Source: JAFGLZ01 sp964622545 (lineage in GTDB: Bacteria > Planctomycetota > Phycisphaerae > UBA1845 > JAFGLZ01). Taken from it: a stretch of 64,000 nt of DNA. This document shows, in pieces, positions 16,753 to 25,133 of the stretch (the stretch's first letter is position 1; each line of letters starts with the position of its first letter). The translations under genes and the position numbers were made by a program. The notes below the pieces were generated by a model. That model saw nothing but the letters and a program-made list of their open reading frames with translations. It searched no databases and had not been told where the DNA came from. The DNA lies in contig CAZUQM010000001.1 of assembly GCA_964622545.1 (NCBI GenBank), forward strand, positions 1 through 64,000, written 5' to 3'.

Positions 16753-19317
16753 CTATTGGCCGAGGTTGGGATCCAGCTCGCGCGCCCGACGAAGGTGCTT
16801 CTCGGCGTCGGCGGTCCGACCCAGGCTCTGAAGGAGTTGGCCCGCGTTGTAGTGGGCGGCCGCGTTGTTGGGGTCCAGCCGGGCGGCCTCCTGGAATTCC
16901 TCGGCGGCCTGGGCGCTCTGTCCCAGCTTGGCCAGGATCAAGCCCAGGTTGTAGCGTCGCGATGACACATCGGGCGTCATGCGGGCGGCCGTCTCGAGTT
17001 GCTTGCGGGCCTCATCGAGCTGGCCCCGTTTGGCCAGCGCCAGCCCAAGTCCCGATACGGCGGCGTGGTTCGACGGATCGAGACGAACGGCCTCGCGATA
17101 ATGCAACACGACCTTGCCGTCTCGTCCCAAGGCCTCGAGGCTCCGGGCCAGGAAGTAATGGGCCTCCGAGCTGTCCCTCTTGAGCTTAAGGGCCTTGGCG
17201 AGCGTCTCGGCGGCGGCGGCGTGCTCACCGTGCTCGGACTCCAATCGCCCGAGCTGCAACAGCAACTGCGCCGTCGGCTTGGACTCCACCGCCTGCCTGA
17301 GCCGGGCGATCATGTCCTCACGGCCCTCGTCCGAAGAAGCCAGCTTCGCCATGGCCTGCATCGCGCCGCGATGATGTTGCGAGACCGACAGGGCCTTCTC
17401 CAACGCTTTCCGCGCCTCGTCCATTCGGCCGCGCAACGCGTGGAGGCGATAGATGCAGTAGTACGCATCCGCATCGTAGGTCCCACGCCCCTGATCGAGG
17501 ACGCGCTCGAAGAGCCGCATCGCCTCGTCGTCGCGTTGCTGATCGCCGCGAATCATGCCCAGCACAAGCGTGGCGTTCGTGCAGAGTGGATCGATCGACA
17601 ACGCCTCCTTGGCCGCGGCCTCGGCACGCTCAGGCTCCCCGAGCAGATACAACGAGCTCGCCATGCCCGCGAAGGCCGAGGCCTGCTCATACCGAAGCTT
17701 CGTCGCCTTGCGATACAGCTCCACCGACTCGTCCAGCTTGCCCACGTTGCGGTAGGCTTCAGCCGCCACCTGAAGCGCCAAGCCGTCCTGGTCGTGATCG
17801 GCCAGGTACGGCTTGATCAGAATCAGAGCCTCCTCGTACTGGCCCTTGCTCATCATGGTCTGGGCCTGCTGAATCCGCCGCTGGGCGAGAATCATGTCCT
17901 TCGGGTCGGGCAGGGACCGCGGCTGGCTGGACGTCGTGGTCGTCGACGATTCGGTCTGTACGTAGCCGAGATCCGCCAGCTTCCTCCGGGCCTCCTCATC
18001 GAGCGTCAGATTGGCCGACACGGCGCCCACGAGCTCCGGGTCGCCTCCGAGCAGACTGCGGAGCTCGGCGTTCAGCGACCGAGCGATACCCCCTTGCGAG
18101 CTCAAGAGATTCCGCAGCTCATTCGGATCGCCCCGCACGTCGTACAGCTCGCTACGAGGCGCGACGATCAGCTTGTAGTCCTCACGGCGAACGCCCACCA
18201 GCGGCGCCCAGCCGTGGAGGAACTTGCTCGCTAGGGTCTCGACGTACAGGCTTCGCGGCTCGGCCGGCAGCGGATTCAGCAGGCTCACCCCGTCCATGCT
18301 CCCCGGAGGGCTCACGCCCACCAGATCGAGAATCGTCGGCATCAGATCGATCAGACCCACCTGCCGGGTCATCAATCGCCCGTTGGGGATGGGCGACGGT
18401 CCGCTGATGATCAACGGCACACGCAGCGTCGTGTCATAGATCAACAGCGAGTGTGTCTTCTCGTTGTGCTGCTCGAGGCCCTCACCGTGATCGCTCGTCA
18501 CGACGACGAGTGTCTTGTCGCGGACACCCATCGCGTCCAACACGCCCAGCAGATTGCCGAGCTCGTGGTCGGTGTAGGCGATCTCGCCGTCGTAGTCGCC
18601 GTAGAAGTTGTCCTTGTACTTGCTGCCGAAGGGTTCGGGCGCGTCGTACGGCCAGTGCGGGTCGAAGTAGTGCACGAACAGGAAGAAGGGCTTGTCCGAG
18701 GGTTCGCGGAGCCAGGCCTCGGCCGCCTCGTTGATCAGGTTTGCGGGCCGCTCCCGGTAGCCGAAGCTGTACGAGCTCCGCCCCGAGCTGAGATCGTCGT
18801 CGTAATGGTCGAAGCCCCGCGATAACCCGTACCGACGGTCGAGCACGAACGCGGCGATCACGGCCCCCGTTCGATAGCCGGCCTGACCGAGCACGGTGGC
18901 CAGCGTCGGGACGTCCTCGTTCAGCTTGAACATCCCGTTGATGCGGGCCCCGTGGTGCTGGGGGTCCAGGCCCGTGAGCATCGACGCGTGCCCCGGCAGC
19001 GTCATCGGCACGGGCGTGACCGCCTGGGAAAACCGGATGCCGTCGCGGGCGAGCCGATCGAGCGTCGGTGTGTCGATCTGCTGACGCCCGTAACAGTGAA
19101 CCCGATCGTGCCGGACCGTGTCCATGCTGACCAGCAGGACGTTCCACCCGGCGAGGCTGCCCGGGTCCAGCTCGATGCGATCGACCTCGACCTCGCGCCC
19201 CGAGCGACCGTACCAGACCCCCAGTGCGGCCACCATGGCCAGTGCGGCCGCAGCGATCAACCAGGGTCCCCGGCGGCGCGGCCCGGGCGGTTGAGATGCC
19301 TCTCGCTCTTGCGTCAT
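16753..19317 (-). CDS. Alkaline-phosphatase-superfamily ('sulfatase-like') protein with TPR tail, copy 2
   Basis: 854 residues, same architecture as the downstream gene: membrane helix (about 18-36), catalytic fold about 56-400, about ten TPR units to the end. Metal-site blocks LLVSMDTVRHDRVHCYG and VVTSDHGEGLEQHNE are kept. The nucleophile position reads Thr106-L-P-G-H (codon at 19002-19000). The two proteins share blocks such as RTGAVI, VLDRRYGL and FDHYDDDL, so they arose by duplication, but they differ enough that the event is old. A pair with the same Thr change suggests selection for a Thr-based reaction rather than decay. Confidence 0.88.
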   Translation of the reverse strand: MTQEREASQPPGPRRRGPWLIAAAALAMVAALGVWYGRSGREVEVDRIELDPGSLAGWNVLLVSMDTVRHDRVHCYGRQQIDTPTLDRLARDGIRFSQAVTPVPMTLPGHASMLTGLDPQHHGARINGMFKLNEDVPTLATVLGQAGYRTGAVIAAFVLDRRYGLSRGFDHYDDDLSSGRSSYSFGYRERPANLINEAAEAWLREPSDKPFFLFVHYFDPHWPYDAPEPFGSKYKDNFYGDYDGEIAYTDHELGNLLGVLDAMGVRDKTLVVVTSDHGEGLEQHNEKTHSLLIYDTTLRVPLIISGPSPIPNGRLMTRQVGLIDLMPTILDLVGVSPPGSMDGVSLLNPLPAEPRSLYVETLASKFLHGWAPLVGVRREDYKLIVAPRSELYDVRGDPNELRNLLSSQGGIARSLNAELRSLLGGDPELVGAVSANLTLDEEARRKLADLGYVQTESSTTTTSSQPRSLPDPKDMILAQRRIQQAQTMMSKGQYEEALILIKPYLADHDQDGLALQVAAEAYRNVGKLDESVELYRKATKLRYEQASAFAGMASSLYLLGEPERAEAAAKEALSIDPLCTNATLVLGMIRGDQQRDDEAMRLFERVLDQGRGTYDADAYYCIYRLHALRGRMDEARKALEKALSVSQHHRGAMQAMAKLASSDEGREDMIARLRQAVESKPTAQLLLQLGRLESEHGEHAAAAETLAKALKLKRDSSEAHYFLARSLEALGRDGKVVLHYREAVRLDPSNHAAVSGLGLALAKRGQLDEARKQLETAARMTPDVSSRRYNLGLILAKLGQSAQAAEEFQEAARLDPNNAAAHYNAGQLLQSLGRTADAEKHLRRARELDPNLGQ

Positions 19318-19336
19318 CGGTTAGCCCAGCAACCCC

Positions 19337-20272
19337 TCAGACCAGGGCGTCGCGGACCTCATAGAGCTGTCGCTGAGTCAGCGACCATCCCATGGCCCCG
19401 GCAGCGTCCTCGATCTGCTCCGGACGCTTGATGCCCACGATGGGGCAGGACACGGCGGGATGTTGAATCGTCGTCCGCAACACCAGTTGTACGACGCTCT
19501 TACCGAGTTGTTCGGCCAACGGCTTAAGCGTGTTGACCTTCTCGACGTTCTCTTTGAACTGCTCGCCCTGGAAGTCCGGGTCGCCCTTGCGCAGGTCGTC
19601 GAACGTCTCCGTGCCCGTGTACTTGCCCGTCAGCAGCCCGAACCGCAGCGAGCCCCACGTCATCACGCCGATGCTCTCGGCCAGACACAACGGCAGAATG
19701 TCCTTCTCGATGTCCCGCTGGAAGAGATTATAGGCCGGCTGGCAGACCTCGATCCGCCCGAACTTGAGCCCGCAGCGGATCTGCTCGGCCGTCCAGTTGC
19801 TGACGCCGAAACACCGGATCTTGCCGTCCTTCTTCAGCTTCTCGAAGGCCATGATCGTCTCGAGCGGGTGGGTCATCGGCTCCCACGCGTGGGCGAGGTA
19901 GACGTCGATGTAATCCGTCCCGAGCCGCTTCAAAGACTGTTCACATTCCCAAATGACGTAGTCATAGGTCAGGTCCTCATACCGCGGCTGACCGGGCTCG
20001 TCGGCGACCCAGTGATGGCACAGCTTGGTGGCCAGAACGATCTGATCGCGCGGGAGATCCTTGATCGCATCGCCCAGCACTTCCTCGCCGTGGCCGTTGC
20101 CGTATGCGTCGGCCGTGTCGTAGAAGTTGACCCCCAGCTCGAACGCCCGCTTGACGGCCGCCTTCATGTCGTCTTCGGGCAACTGACCCCAAAACGTCCC
20201 ACCCATCTGCCAACAACCGAAACAGATCGTGCTAACCCGAATGTCCGTCCTGCCTAGTTGTGTCCGCTCCAT
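19337..20272 (-). CDS. Aldo/keto reductase
   Basis: 311 residues, the full length of the family. The catalytic tetrad is visible: Asp and Tyr in NFYDTADAYGNG, Lys in VLATKLCHHW, His in DVYLAHAWEP. The C-terminal NADPH-binding part (CPIVGIKRPEQIEDAAGA) is intact. It most resembles the YhdN/IolS-type group with a beginning of LGRTDIRVSTICFGCWQMGG. AGGAG lies 10 bases before the ATG. It is upstream of the sulfatase-like pair on the same strand (19-base gap), so it may be co-transcribed with them. Substrate unknown. Confidence 0.9.
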   Translation of the reverse strand: MERTQLGRTDIRVSTICFGCWQMGGTFWGQLPEDDMKAAVKRAFELGVNFYDTADAYGNGHGEEVLGDAIKDLPRDQIVLATKLCHHWVADEPGQPRYEDLTYDYVIWECEQSLKRLGTDYIDVYLAHAWEPMTHPLETIMAFEKLKKDGKIRCFGVSNWTAEQIRCGLKFGRIEVCQPAYNLFQRDIEKDILPLCLAESIGVMTWGSLRFGLLTGKYTGTETFDDLRKGDPDFQGEQFKENVEKVNTLKPLAEQLGKSVVQLVLRTTIQHPAVSCPIVGIKRPEQIEDAAGAMGWSLTQRQLYEVRDALV

Positions 20273-20433
20273 GGTGATTCAGCTCCTATGAAGGTGCGTG
20301 GTCGTTCGCTCCCGTCGCCTCGCTCGCTATGCTGGCCGCATCGCAAGGGGAAATCAAGTCGCTTACGACCCGGGTCCGCCGCCGGATCGATCGCACGGCC
20401 GGCGCGGCTGCGGCCGCGGGTCTCCGCGGGCGA

Positions 20434-22608
20434 TCATCCCGCCTCGCGGAGCTGCGTCTCGTAAAGCGTCTGGTACAACGGACAGGACTGCATCAGCTCG
20501 TCGTGCTTGCCCAGGTCCACGATGCGGCCCTCCTCCATCACGACGATCCGGTGGGCCTGGCTGATGGTGCTGAAACGGTGGGCGATCACGAACGTCGTGC
20601 GATGCCGCATGATCTCATGCAGGGCCGCCTGGATCTTGGCCTCGCTGTCGGCGTCGATCTGGCTGGTGGCCTCGTCGAAGATCAGGATCGCCGGATCACG
20701 CAGGATCGCCCGGGCGATGGCGATCCGCTGCTTCTGCCCGCCCGAGAGGCTGCGGTCGTTGACCAGAGCGTCGTAGCCTTCGGTCACACCGCCGTCGCGC
20801 TCCGTGCGAAGCTCGTTGACAAACTCGTCGGCGTAGGCGGTCCGGGCCGCCGCGAGGATGTCCTGCTCCGTCGCCCCCCGTCTCCCGTAGGCGATGTTCG
20901 CCCGGACGGTGTCGCTGAAGATCACCGTATCCTGCGTCACGAGGCCGATCTGGCCGCGAAGACTCCCCAACGTGCCTCGGGCGATGTCCACCCCGTCGAT
21001 CAGGACCTGGCCTTTCTGCGGCTGGTAGAAGCGCATGAGCAGGCTGCACAACGTCGTCTTGCCGCTGCCGTTGGGGCCGACCACGGCGATGATCTCGCCG
21101 GCCGCCACCGACAGGTTGATATCCTGCAGGACCCAGCGATCCGGGTTGTTCGGATATGCGAACCAGACGTCGCGAAACTCGATGCCTTCACTGATCGTGG
21201 GCAGGCTCGCCAGGACGCGGCAGTCTTCCGCCGCCTCCTCGGGCTCGCTATCGAGGATCTCGAACAGGCGGTGCGCCGCGACATCGGCCGCCTGCAGTCG
21301 GTTGTTCACGTCCGACAGCTTTCGGATCGGGTCGAACGTGGCCGCGATGCACAGCACCAGCAGGACGAACGTCTCGGGCGCGAGCATGTGCCGGAAGACG
21401 AAGTACCCGCCCGCCAGCACGATGCCGCTCACCGCCAGCACCCCGAGCACCTCGAGCAGCGGCGAGATGAGCGCATCGATTCGGATGATCCTCAGCGTCT
21501 CCCGCATCATCACGCGGTGATTGCGGAAGAAGTTGAGCGCCTCACGTCGCTCCATGTGATAGCCCTTCACCACACGGATGCCGTTGATCTTCTCGCTGAG
21601 CAGGTTGATCAACCGCCCCCAGGACATCAGCGCCCGGCGCTGTGCCCGACGGATCTTCTTGCCGAACTTGCGCATCAAGATGCCGCCGATCGGGCCCACC
21701 ACCGCGATGGCGCCCAGCAGATACGGGCTGCTCAGCCCGGCCAGGCCCAACACGCCGATCGCCTTGAGCGGCTCGCGCACCGTCTTGCCGAACAACGTGG
21801 TGAAGCCGTGCTCGAGCACGCCCGAGTCGGCCGCGAAGCGAGACAGCGTATCCCCGGCCCGGTTCTGGCCAAACCACGCCATCGGCAGACGCAGCAGGTT
21901 CGCGCAACCCTTCGTGCGGATGTCGATCAGCGCCCGCTGACACACCAGGGCCACCATGTACTCATGGACGAACCGGCAGATCCCGCCCAGCAGCGTGATC
22001 ACGATCAGCGCGCCCATGACGGTCGCGAGGGTCTTGGTCCGGCTGATGGGGTCGTGTCCGGCCGGCAGCACCTCGGCCAGCCCCGCCAGATACGGCGTGG
22101 TCCACGCCCCCGGTTCGAGCGTCACCTCGTCCCGACGGACCGTCCCGTCGGCATACGCCAGCGTCACCTCCACCGGCTCACCGCTCGGCACGTCGCGCAG
22201 ACCCTTGAGCATCTCATAGTGGCCGCCGCCGACCTCGCCGACGCTAAGGATGCGATCCACCTGGCCCTCGCTGATCTTGAGCGGACTGTGCGGCGACAGG
22301 CGGATGAGATGGATGCCCGCCTCGAGCGACCGTCCCGTCTCCGCGTCGCGCTCGAAGTCAGGCTGGATGAGACACCCGAGGCGCTCCTCGGCATCGACAC
22401 GGTAGACCCAGTCGGCCACCGTCTCGTAATGCGTGAACATGATCTTCAGGAACGGCATCACCGAGGTGATGCTCAGTGTGTAGAAGACGCTCACGCCGAG
22501 GACCGCCAGCATCGCCCAGGCCAGGTACCCCTTGTGTGGCCAGACGAACTCCAGCCCGCGCCGGAAGTTGGGTAGGATTCTCCGCTGCCGCTTCGACATC
22601 GAGACCAT
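20434..22608 (-). CDS. MsbA-type ABC exporter with PDZ-like extracytoplasmic insert
   Basis: 724 residues, longer than MsbA (about 580). Membrane helices at about 28-55 and 205-455, then the ATPase: Walker A VGPNGSGKTT, signature LSGGQKQRIAIARA, Walker B ILIFDEATS, switch His in VIAHRFSTI. Between the first and second helices there is an insert of about 110 residues (about 85-190: GIHLIRLSPHSPLKISEG, then VDRILSVGEVGGGHYEMLKG) whose order of strands and the SPL..SEGQVDRILSVG pattern recall a PDZ domain. Lipid A or lipid-linked sugar export is the likely role. An ATG at 22599 is an alternative start. Confidence 0.9.
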   Translation of the reverse strand: MVSMSKRQRRILPNFRRGLEFVWPHKGYLAWAMLAVLGVSVFYTLSITSVMPFLKIMFTHYETVADWVYRVDAEERLGCLIQPDFERDAETGRSLEAGIHLIRLSPHSPLKISEGQVDRILSVGEVGGGHYEMLKGLRDVPSGEPVEVTLAYADGTVRRDEVTLEPGAWTTPYLAGLAEVLPAGHDPISRTKTLATVMGALIVITLLGGICRFVHEYMVALVCQRALIDIRTKGCANLLRLPMAWFGQNRAGDTLSRFAADSGVLEHGFTTLFGKTVREPLKAIGVLGLAGLSSPYLLGAIAVVGPIGGILMRKFGKKIRRAQRRALMSWGRLINLLSEKINGIRVVKGYHMERREALNFFRNHRVMMRETLRIIRIDALISPLLEVLGVLAVSGIVLAGGYFVFRHMLAPETFVLLVLCIAATFDPIRKLSDVNNRLQAADVAAHRLFEILDSEPEEAAEDCRVLASLPTISEGIEFRDVWFAYPNNPDRWVLQDINLSVAAGEIIAVVGPNGSGKTTLCSLLMRFYQPQKGQVLIDGVDIARGTLGSLRGQIGLVTQDTVIFSDTVRANIAYGRRGATEQDILAAARTAYADEFVNELRTERDGGVTEGYDALVNDRSLSGGQKQRIAIARAILRDPAILIFDEATSQIDADSEAKIQAALHEIMRHRTTFVIAHRFSTISQAHRIVVMEEGRIVDLGKHDELMQSCPLYQTLYETQLREAG

Positions 22609-22805
22609 CGCCCCTCATGCGAGAGCGCCAAGAACAGGCCGAAAGCCGGGGAAGCAGGGCACCCTCACCGTAACGTCGTACCGCGCCAAGGGACTATCTT
22701 AGCACGACGGACCGCCACACGCCATCGTCCCAACGTTCGTTGCGGCGCGCTCGCACGTGCCCGGCGATCGCTTATACTTGCTCGCCACACGAAGGACGCC
22801 CGGAC

Positions 22806-23561
22806 ATGAGTTGGTGGCAGGACTACTTCGGCAGCGACGATCTGGACCTACTCGAATCGCCGCCCGAGCCCGACGCCGTTGCGACCCTGATCGACTTCGC
22901 ATGGCGGCGCCTGAACCTGCGCGAAGGCTCTCGCGTGCTCGACGTCGGCTGCGGCCGGGGTGAGTACGCGGCCGTGCTGGCCGACCGAGGATGCAACGTC
23001 ACGGCGATCGACGGAACACCGAGCATGGCCGGGCGCGCCCGCCAGCAGGCCGCGAGCGGTCCGGGCTTCTCCGTCGAGTTGGTCGACTTCCACGACCTGC
23101 CGTATCGCGATCGCTTCGACGCGATCGTCTGCCTCGGCAACACCCTCGGCTACGGCACCCGCGAGGACGACGACCTCGCCGTCGACCGCATGGCCCGAGC
23201 GCTCGCACCGGGCGGGCGGCTGCTGATCGAGCACCACCACCGCTCCTGGTATCTGGAGCACGCCGTCGGACGGACCTGGTGGGAGGAAGACGCCGGGTTC
23301 GTCCTCTCCGAGGTCGAGCACGACCCGGACCGCGACCGCCTCGTGACGCGCGACATCATCCTGCCGAAGCCCCCGGGACCGCCTCGTCTCTGGTCGATGT
23401 CGCTGCTCCAGTACTCCCCTGCGGACCTGCAAGCCATGATCGCTCGGGCCGGTCTGACGCCCGTCGACATCTCGGGAACCGACGGCGGCGAACCACCCAC
23501 CTACGGTCTGCCGCTCGGTCCCCGTTCGCCGGTCATGCTGGCCCTGGCGACGAAGCCTTGA
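22806..23561 (+). CDS. SAM-dependent class I methyltransferase
   Basis: 251 residues, start at 22806 after GAAGGA. Motif I is VLDVGCGRGEYAAVLADRG, motif II VTAIDGTPSM, and motif III FDAIVCLGNTLGYG. Such proteins transfer a methyl group from SAM to a small molecule; the acceptor is not evident. A TATACT hexamer at 22773-22778 could be the -10 of its promoter, with a poor -35. Confidence 0.88.
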   Translation: MSWWQDYFGSDDLDLLESPPEPDAVATLIDFAWRRLNLREGSRVLDVGCGRGEYAAVLADRGCNVTAIDGTPSMAGRARQQAASGPGFSVELVDFHDLPYRDRFDAIVCLGNTLGYGTREDDDLAVDRMARALAPGGRLLIEHHHRSWYLEHAVGRTWWEEDAGFVLSEVEHDPDRDRLVTRDIILPKPPGPPRLWSMSLLQYSPADLQAMIARAGLTPVDISGTDGGEPPTYGLPLGPRSPVMLALATKP

Positions 23562-23885
23562 TCCTGGATCGTCGGGACCTTCGCCGACGGCAAGGCGCGG
23601 CATCGCTCCGGTGTAAGCCCTTTGCGGAATTCCTACAGTCTCGCTGAGCGACTCGCTCGCACCCGCGCGACGACTATCGGGCGTAGCGCGGCCTCATGCG
23701 AAAGACTCTTCGATCGGTCCGTCCGCCGCACGATCACAAGCGCTTTAGTGCGTATCGCCTCCCTGTCGCTCGCCGGCCTTCGGGCAAGACGAAGGCCCAA
23801 TCCGGTCCCGCTACCCGAAGCGCCGTTCGCCCCGCACCGATATGGTGTAGGTGGGCAGGCAAGGGCACGTGAGACGGGGACATCC
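23562..23885 (+). other. Intergenic region
   Basis: 324 bases between two genes on the same strand. An open frame runs through it in phase with the HD-GYP gene, but it starts with low-complexity Arg/Ser-rich sequence and no ribosome binding site, so I treat it as non-coding. Nothing else seen. Confidence 0.4.
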
Positions 23886-25127
23886 ATGCCAGTTGCTTTG
23901 AAGTGTGATGAGCTTCAACCGGGGATGACGTTGTTCGAACCCATCATCTGGCGCGATCGGGTGATGTTGCCGGGCGGCAAGGCGCTCACGCCGGACGACA
24001 TCAACATCCTCCGACGTCGCTTTCCGGATCTCCATATCCGCGTGGGCGACCCCGTCCTGGACGAAACCGTCGAGTTCGAGGACGAGGGCCACAACAAGCG
24101 GATCGCCCAGGCCGTCCGCGAACGGATCACCGAGACCTTTTCGCACGTCGACAGCAAGTTCGCCAGACACACCTCGCTGGCCCGGATCGACTTCCGCGCG
24201 ATCCGAACCGCCGTGGACGAGATCGGCAAGCTGTTGGCCTCGGACCCGCCCTCCGCGGCCCTGATCTCACGGGCCTGGGACAGCGGCAGCTTCCTCTCAC
24301 ACCATACCGGCAACGTCTTCTACCTGAGCATGGTGCTGGGCACGAACACCAAGGCCTACGTCTCCCAGGAGCGGCTGCGACAGAGCAAGGCCCGGGAGCT
24401 GCACGCCTCGGTTACCACCGATCTGGTCCCGCTCGGGCTCGGCGTGCTCTTCATGGACGTCGGCCTGCTCGGCTGCAAGGAGCTGCTCAAGAAGGGCGGC
24501 GAGCTGACCAGGGACGAGGTCAAGACCCTCCGCAATCATCCCGCCGCGGCCGCGGACCTGCTGCCGGCCAACTTCTCCTCCGCCGCCCGCGTCATCGTGC
24601 GAACCCATCACGAGAACACGCTGGGCAGCGGCTATCCGAACAAGCTCCCCGGCGGCAAGCTTCATGTCCTCAGCCGCATCGTCCGCATCGCCGACGCCTA
24701 CGACGCCGCCACGGCCAAGGACGTCTTCCCCCAAGCACGATCCCCGGTTCGGGCCCTGTGGGAGATGTATGCCGGCCCGATGCGCCATTACTACGACCCG
24801 GAGTTGATGAAGGCCTTCATCAAGATCGTCCAGCCGTTCCCGATCAGCACGAAGCTCGAGCTGGAGGACGGGCGTTTCGCCGTCGTGGTGCAGAACAACC
24901 GGCAGAACCCCTTCGCCCCGATCGCGTCGATCGCCTACGGACCGGACGGCAAGCCGCTGCCGGAGGACCAGCTCGCTCCGCCCCAGCCGATCCATCCCAG
25001 CGAAAACCTGCGGATCAAATCGTTCGACGACGAGGATATGTCGTTTCTCTATGGCGGCCCGACGGGCAAGCCCGACCCCGTCCCGCCGGACAAGCCCCAG
25101 ACGGTCTTCGACCTGTTCTACCCGTAG
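23886..25127 (+). CDS. HD-GYP-type protein with degenerate metal site
   Basis: 413 residues. N-terminal 120 residues carry a DUF3391-like start (ALKCDELQPGMTLFEPI). The rest follows the HD-GYP order: HHTGNVFYLS, then VLFMDVGLLG where active enzymes have HDIGK, HPAAAADLLP, RTHHENTLGSGYPNKLPG (the GYP block is kept), and RIVRIADAYDAAT. The His of the HD pair is replaced by Met, so c-di-GMP hydrolysis is doubtful and a binding or signalling role is more likely. A Pro-rich tail ends the protein. The stop is 6 bases from the convergent gene. Confidence 0.85.
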   Translation: MPVALKCDELQPGMTLFEPIIWRDRVMLPGGKALTPDDINILRRRFPDLHIRVGDPVLDETVEFEDEGHNKRIAQAVRERITETFSHVDSKFARHTSLARIDFRAIRTAVDEIGKLLASDPPSAALISRAWDSGSFLSHHTGNVFYLSMVLGTNTKAYVSQERLRQSKARELHASVTTDLVPLGLGVLFMDVGLLGCKELLKKGGELTRDEVKTLRNHPAAAADLLPANFSSAARVIVRTHHENTLGSGYPNKLPGGKLHVLSRIVRIADAYDAATAKDVFPQARSPVRALWEMYAGPMRHYYDPELMKAFIKIVQPFPISTKLELEDGRFAVVVQNNRQNPFAPIASIAYGPDGKPLPEDQLAPPQPIHPSENLRIKSFDDEDMSFLYGGPTGKPDPVPPDKPQTVFDLFYP

Positions 25128-25133
25128 GTGAGC

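Noticed and set aside
14228..19317. Annotating the tandem pair as active sulfatases
   Set aside because: The Cys/Ser needed for formylglycine is Thr in both, so the name would mislead.
23622..23885. Upstream extension of the HD-GYP gene
   Set aside because: The extra 88 codons are Arg/Ser-rich, lack a ribosome binding site and lack similarity to the family start, which matches the ATG at 23886.
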